The notes beneath the pieces are model-generated. The model was not told the origin of the DNA, did no database searches, and worked only from the letters and a program-made list of their open reading frames with translations. A DNA stretch of 16,682 nt, taken from the NCBI GenBank assembly GCA_018335615.1, contig JAGXRS010000351.1, positions 1-16,682 of the forward strand. The letters are read 5' to 3'. Shown here piece after piece: positions 15,307-16,682 of the stretch; the stretch's first letter is position 1, and each line of letters begins with the position of its first letter. The position numbers were made by a program, and so were the translations under genes. The stretch is from Hydrogenophaga sp. (GTDB taxonomy: Bacteria > Pseudomonadota > Gammaproteobacteria > Burkholderiales > Burkholderiaceae_C).

Positions 15307-15322
15307 GTGACAGGAATTACAG
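15307..15322 (-). promoter_or_regulatory. Pho-box-like sequence upstream of the phn operon
   Basis: On the minus strand it reads CTGTAATTCCTGTCAC, followed by AAAA. CTGTCACA fits the second half of the PhoB-binding Pho box perfectly, and CTGTAAT differs from CTGTCAT at one base. The two halves start 9 bp apart rather than the usual 11, so it may be degenerate. It lies 25 bp upstream of the operator and overlaps the place where a -35 element would be for the CATGAT hexamer. Phosphate-starvation control is plausible but unproven. Confidence 0.45.
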
Positions 15323-15360
15323 TCGCTACCGCTAGATTTTGCGGGTTTTATGACGCACCT

Positions 15361-15476
15361 ACTACCAGATCGCCACGCCGGCGCTGGCCGAGCACGCCCG
15401 CAGCGAGGCCATCTACAAGGGCGAGAAATTCAGCGACCACGCGCCGCTGACGATCGAGTACGACTTCGTGCTGTGA
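15361..15476 (+). pseudogene. xthA: Stranded 3' end of a second xthA
   Basis: In frame to the TGA at 15474-15476 this encodes YQIATPALAEHARSEAIYKG, then EKFSDHAPLTIEYDFVL, the C-terminal 37 residues of exonuclease III including the catalytic Asp-His. Upstream homology stops abruptly at 15361; no start or catalytic N-terminal part is present. It aligns without gaps to 3502-3617 of the intact xthA: 80 of 116 bases identical by hand count, including a 17-bp identical run (15429-15445 and 3570-3586). G+C by hand count is 75 of 116 here against 61 of 116 in the intact copy. Almost all third positions are G or C, like the downstream gene, so this is probably the original host gene cut by the insertion. 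Confidence 0.88.
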
Positions 15477-15510
15477 GTCGCTGGGGCCAGCGCGGCCGGC
15501 ATCCGGTCTT

Positions 15511-16682
15511 TCACGCAGCCCCTAGCACCAGCACGGCATTCGACCCGCCAAAGGCAAACGAATTCGACAGCATGACGCGCGCAGCCACGCCCTCGCGCGC
15601 GGCGTTGGGCACGTAGTCCAGATCGCAGGCCGGGTCGGGCTGCTGCAGGTGCATGGTGGGCAGCGCCACGGCGTGGCGCATGGCCATGAAGGACAGCACA
15701 CATTCCAGCGCCCCCGCAGCGCCCAGCAGGTGGCCGTGCACCGCCTTGGTGGCGCTGATGGGCAGGCGCTCGGCGTGGCGGCCGAACACGGCGCGGATGG
15801 CCGCGGTCTCGGTGCTGTCGTTGGCGGGCGTGCCGGTGCCGTGGGCATTGATGGCGTCCACCTGCTCGGGCGCGATGCCGGCCGATTGCAGGGCGGCTTG
15901 CAGCGCGGCGGCCTGGCCTTCCACGCCCGGGCGCGTGATGTGTGCGGCCTCGTTGCTCAGGCCGCAGCCCAGCAGCTCGCCGAAGACGTGTGCGCCACGG
16001 GCCTGCGCGCGGTCCCAGGGCTCCAGCACCAGCATGGCCGCGCCCTCGCCCAGCACCATGCCGCTGCGGTTGTTCGAGAACGGGCGGCACGAGGCCGAGG
16101 GCTCGTCGGGGTCGGCCGTGGCCACGGTGTGCAGCGCTTCCCAGGCTTTCAGCGAGCCGAGGGACAGGGGTGCCTCGCTGCCGCCGGCCAGCGCCAGGTC
16201 CAGCTCGCCGCTGGCCACGCGCCGCCAGGCTTCGCCGATCGCCACCGCCGAGGACGAGCAGGCGGTGGAGTAGGTGAGGTTGGGGCCCCGCAGGCCGTGG
16301 GCCATGCCGATCCACGCCGCTGCCGCGTTGTGCATGCCCAGCAGCACGGTGAAGGGTTTGATGCGGTCCGACTGTTCGCCGTAGAGCGTCTGGTAGCCGC
16401 TGTCCATGCTCAGCGTGCCGCCCATGCCGGTGCCCACGAAGACCCCGCCGCGCGCCAGGTCCAGCCCGACCAGCGCGCCCTCGGAGGCGGCCACCGCCTG
16501 GGCGGCGGCGGTCAGGGCGAGCTGGCTGAAGCGGTCCTGCATGCGGGTCTGGACCGTGTCGTCCGCGGTGGCGAAGTCGGTGGTGGCGGCGATGGGGTGG
16601 GCCAGCCGCTGTGTCCAGGGGCCGCTGAGCCGGTGCACGCCCGAGATGCCGGCCCGGGCGCGCTCGAAGGCCTGCGCGGGCG
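15511..16682 (-). CDS. Beta-ketoacyl-ACP synthase (FabF/FabB type), 5' end cut by window
   Basis: A condensing enzyme of fatty acid or related polyketide-like synthesis. The catalytic Cys lies in STACSSSAVAIGEAW, the first active-site His in NAHGTGTPANDSTE, and the second in KAVHGHLLGAAGA, giving the Cys-His-His triad of the KAS I/II family. The C-terminus NSFAFGGSNAVLVLG is also typical. The frame stays open to the window edge, and the codons before the internal GTG at 16636-16638 encode AFERARAGISG, which fits the usual N-terminal region, so the gene starts outside. Codon use is strongly G/C-ending, like the xthA fragment beside it, and marks host backbone. FabF versus a specialised paralogue cannot be settled from this fragment. 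Confidence 0.92.
   Translation of the reverse strand, partial: PAQAFERARAGISGVHRLSGPWTQRLAHPIAATTDFATADDTVQTRMQDRFSQLALTAAAQAVAASEGALVGLDLARGGVFVGTGMGGTLSMDSGYQTLYGEQSDRIKPFTVLLGMHNAAAAWIGMAHGLRGPNLTYSTACSSSAVAIGEAWRRVASGELDLALAGGSEAPLSLGSLKAWEALHTVATADPDEPSASCRPFSNNRSGMVLGEGAAMLVLEPWDRAQARGAHVFGELLGCGLSNEAAHITRPGVEGQAAALQAALQSAGIAPEQVDAINAHGTGTPANDSTETAAIRAVFGRHAERLPISATKAVHGHLLGAAGALECVLSFMAMRHAVALPTMHLQQPDPACDLDYVPNAAREGVAARVMLSNSFAFGGSNAVLVLGAA

Noticed and set aside
15350..15616. Open frame across the junction and the end of the synthase gene
   Set aside because: It runs out of frame with the xthA fragment and antisense to the synthase gene, and has no recognisable product.
16636..16638. 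GTG as the start of the beta-ketoacyl synthase
   Set aside because: The frame stays open upstream with family-like residues (AFERARAG), so the gene is cut by the window.

Overview
The window looks like a Betaproteobacterium of the Burkholderiales, probably Comamonadaceae. This rests on the protein character of the ExoIII and PhnC-PhnP homologues and the G/C-rich codon use at the right end; it is an inference without a database search. Most of the window, up to about position 15360, has moderate G+C. From 15361 onward the composition steps up to strongly G/C-rich codons, as expected for a change from acquired DNA to host backbone.

Left part (1-2654): a minus-strand pair, consisting of a cut-off gene whose product starts like a DEDD-type 3'-5' exonuclease or proofreading domain and an unrecognised 227-aa protein with an ATD tripeptide repeat. 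About 510 bp of non-coding DNA packed with inverted repeats follows. Then comes a plus-strand C5 cytosine DNA methyltransferase with no restriction partner in view, closed by a strong intrinsic terminator. This has the flavour of a phage-like or integrative element.

Middle (2814-15281): a complete xthA (exonuclease III) on the plus strand converges on a single long minus-strand phosphonate operon: phnF-phnD-phnC-phnE-phnG-phnH-phnI-phnJ-phnK-phnL-phnM-phnN-phnP-EamA transporter. Most junctions are ATGA or other short overlaps, so it reads as one transcript of about 11.6 kb. PhnDCE import phosphonate. PhnI with PhnG/H/L attaches it to ribose, PhnM removes pyrophosphate, and PhnJ (radical SAM) cuts the C-P bond with PhnK as the associated ATPase. 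PhnP opens the cyclic ribose phosphate and PhnN makes PRPP. PhnF is the likely repressor: a 12-bp-arm palindrome directly abuts its start codon, and a Pho-box-like sequence lies 25 bp further upstream. The terminal EamA gene is translationally coupled to phnP and is a candidate extra transport step.

Right part (15361-16682): the last 116 bp of a second, G/C-rich xthA begin abruptly. They align without gaps to the last 116 bp of the intact xthA. After this comes a truncated minus-strand beta-ketoacyl-ACP synthase gene. The simplest reading is that foreign DNA carrying the phn operon entered the chromosome at xthA, leaving the host 3' end stranded.

The most unusual points are the xthA junction, the hairpin-rich leader before the methyltransferase, the four-cysteine insertion in PhnK, and the EamA gene fused into the operon. 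The phosphonate pathway itself is known; I see no wholly new multi-gene system.
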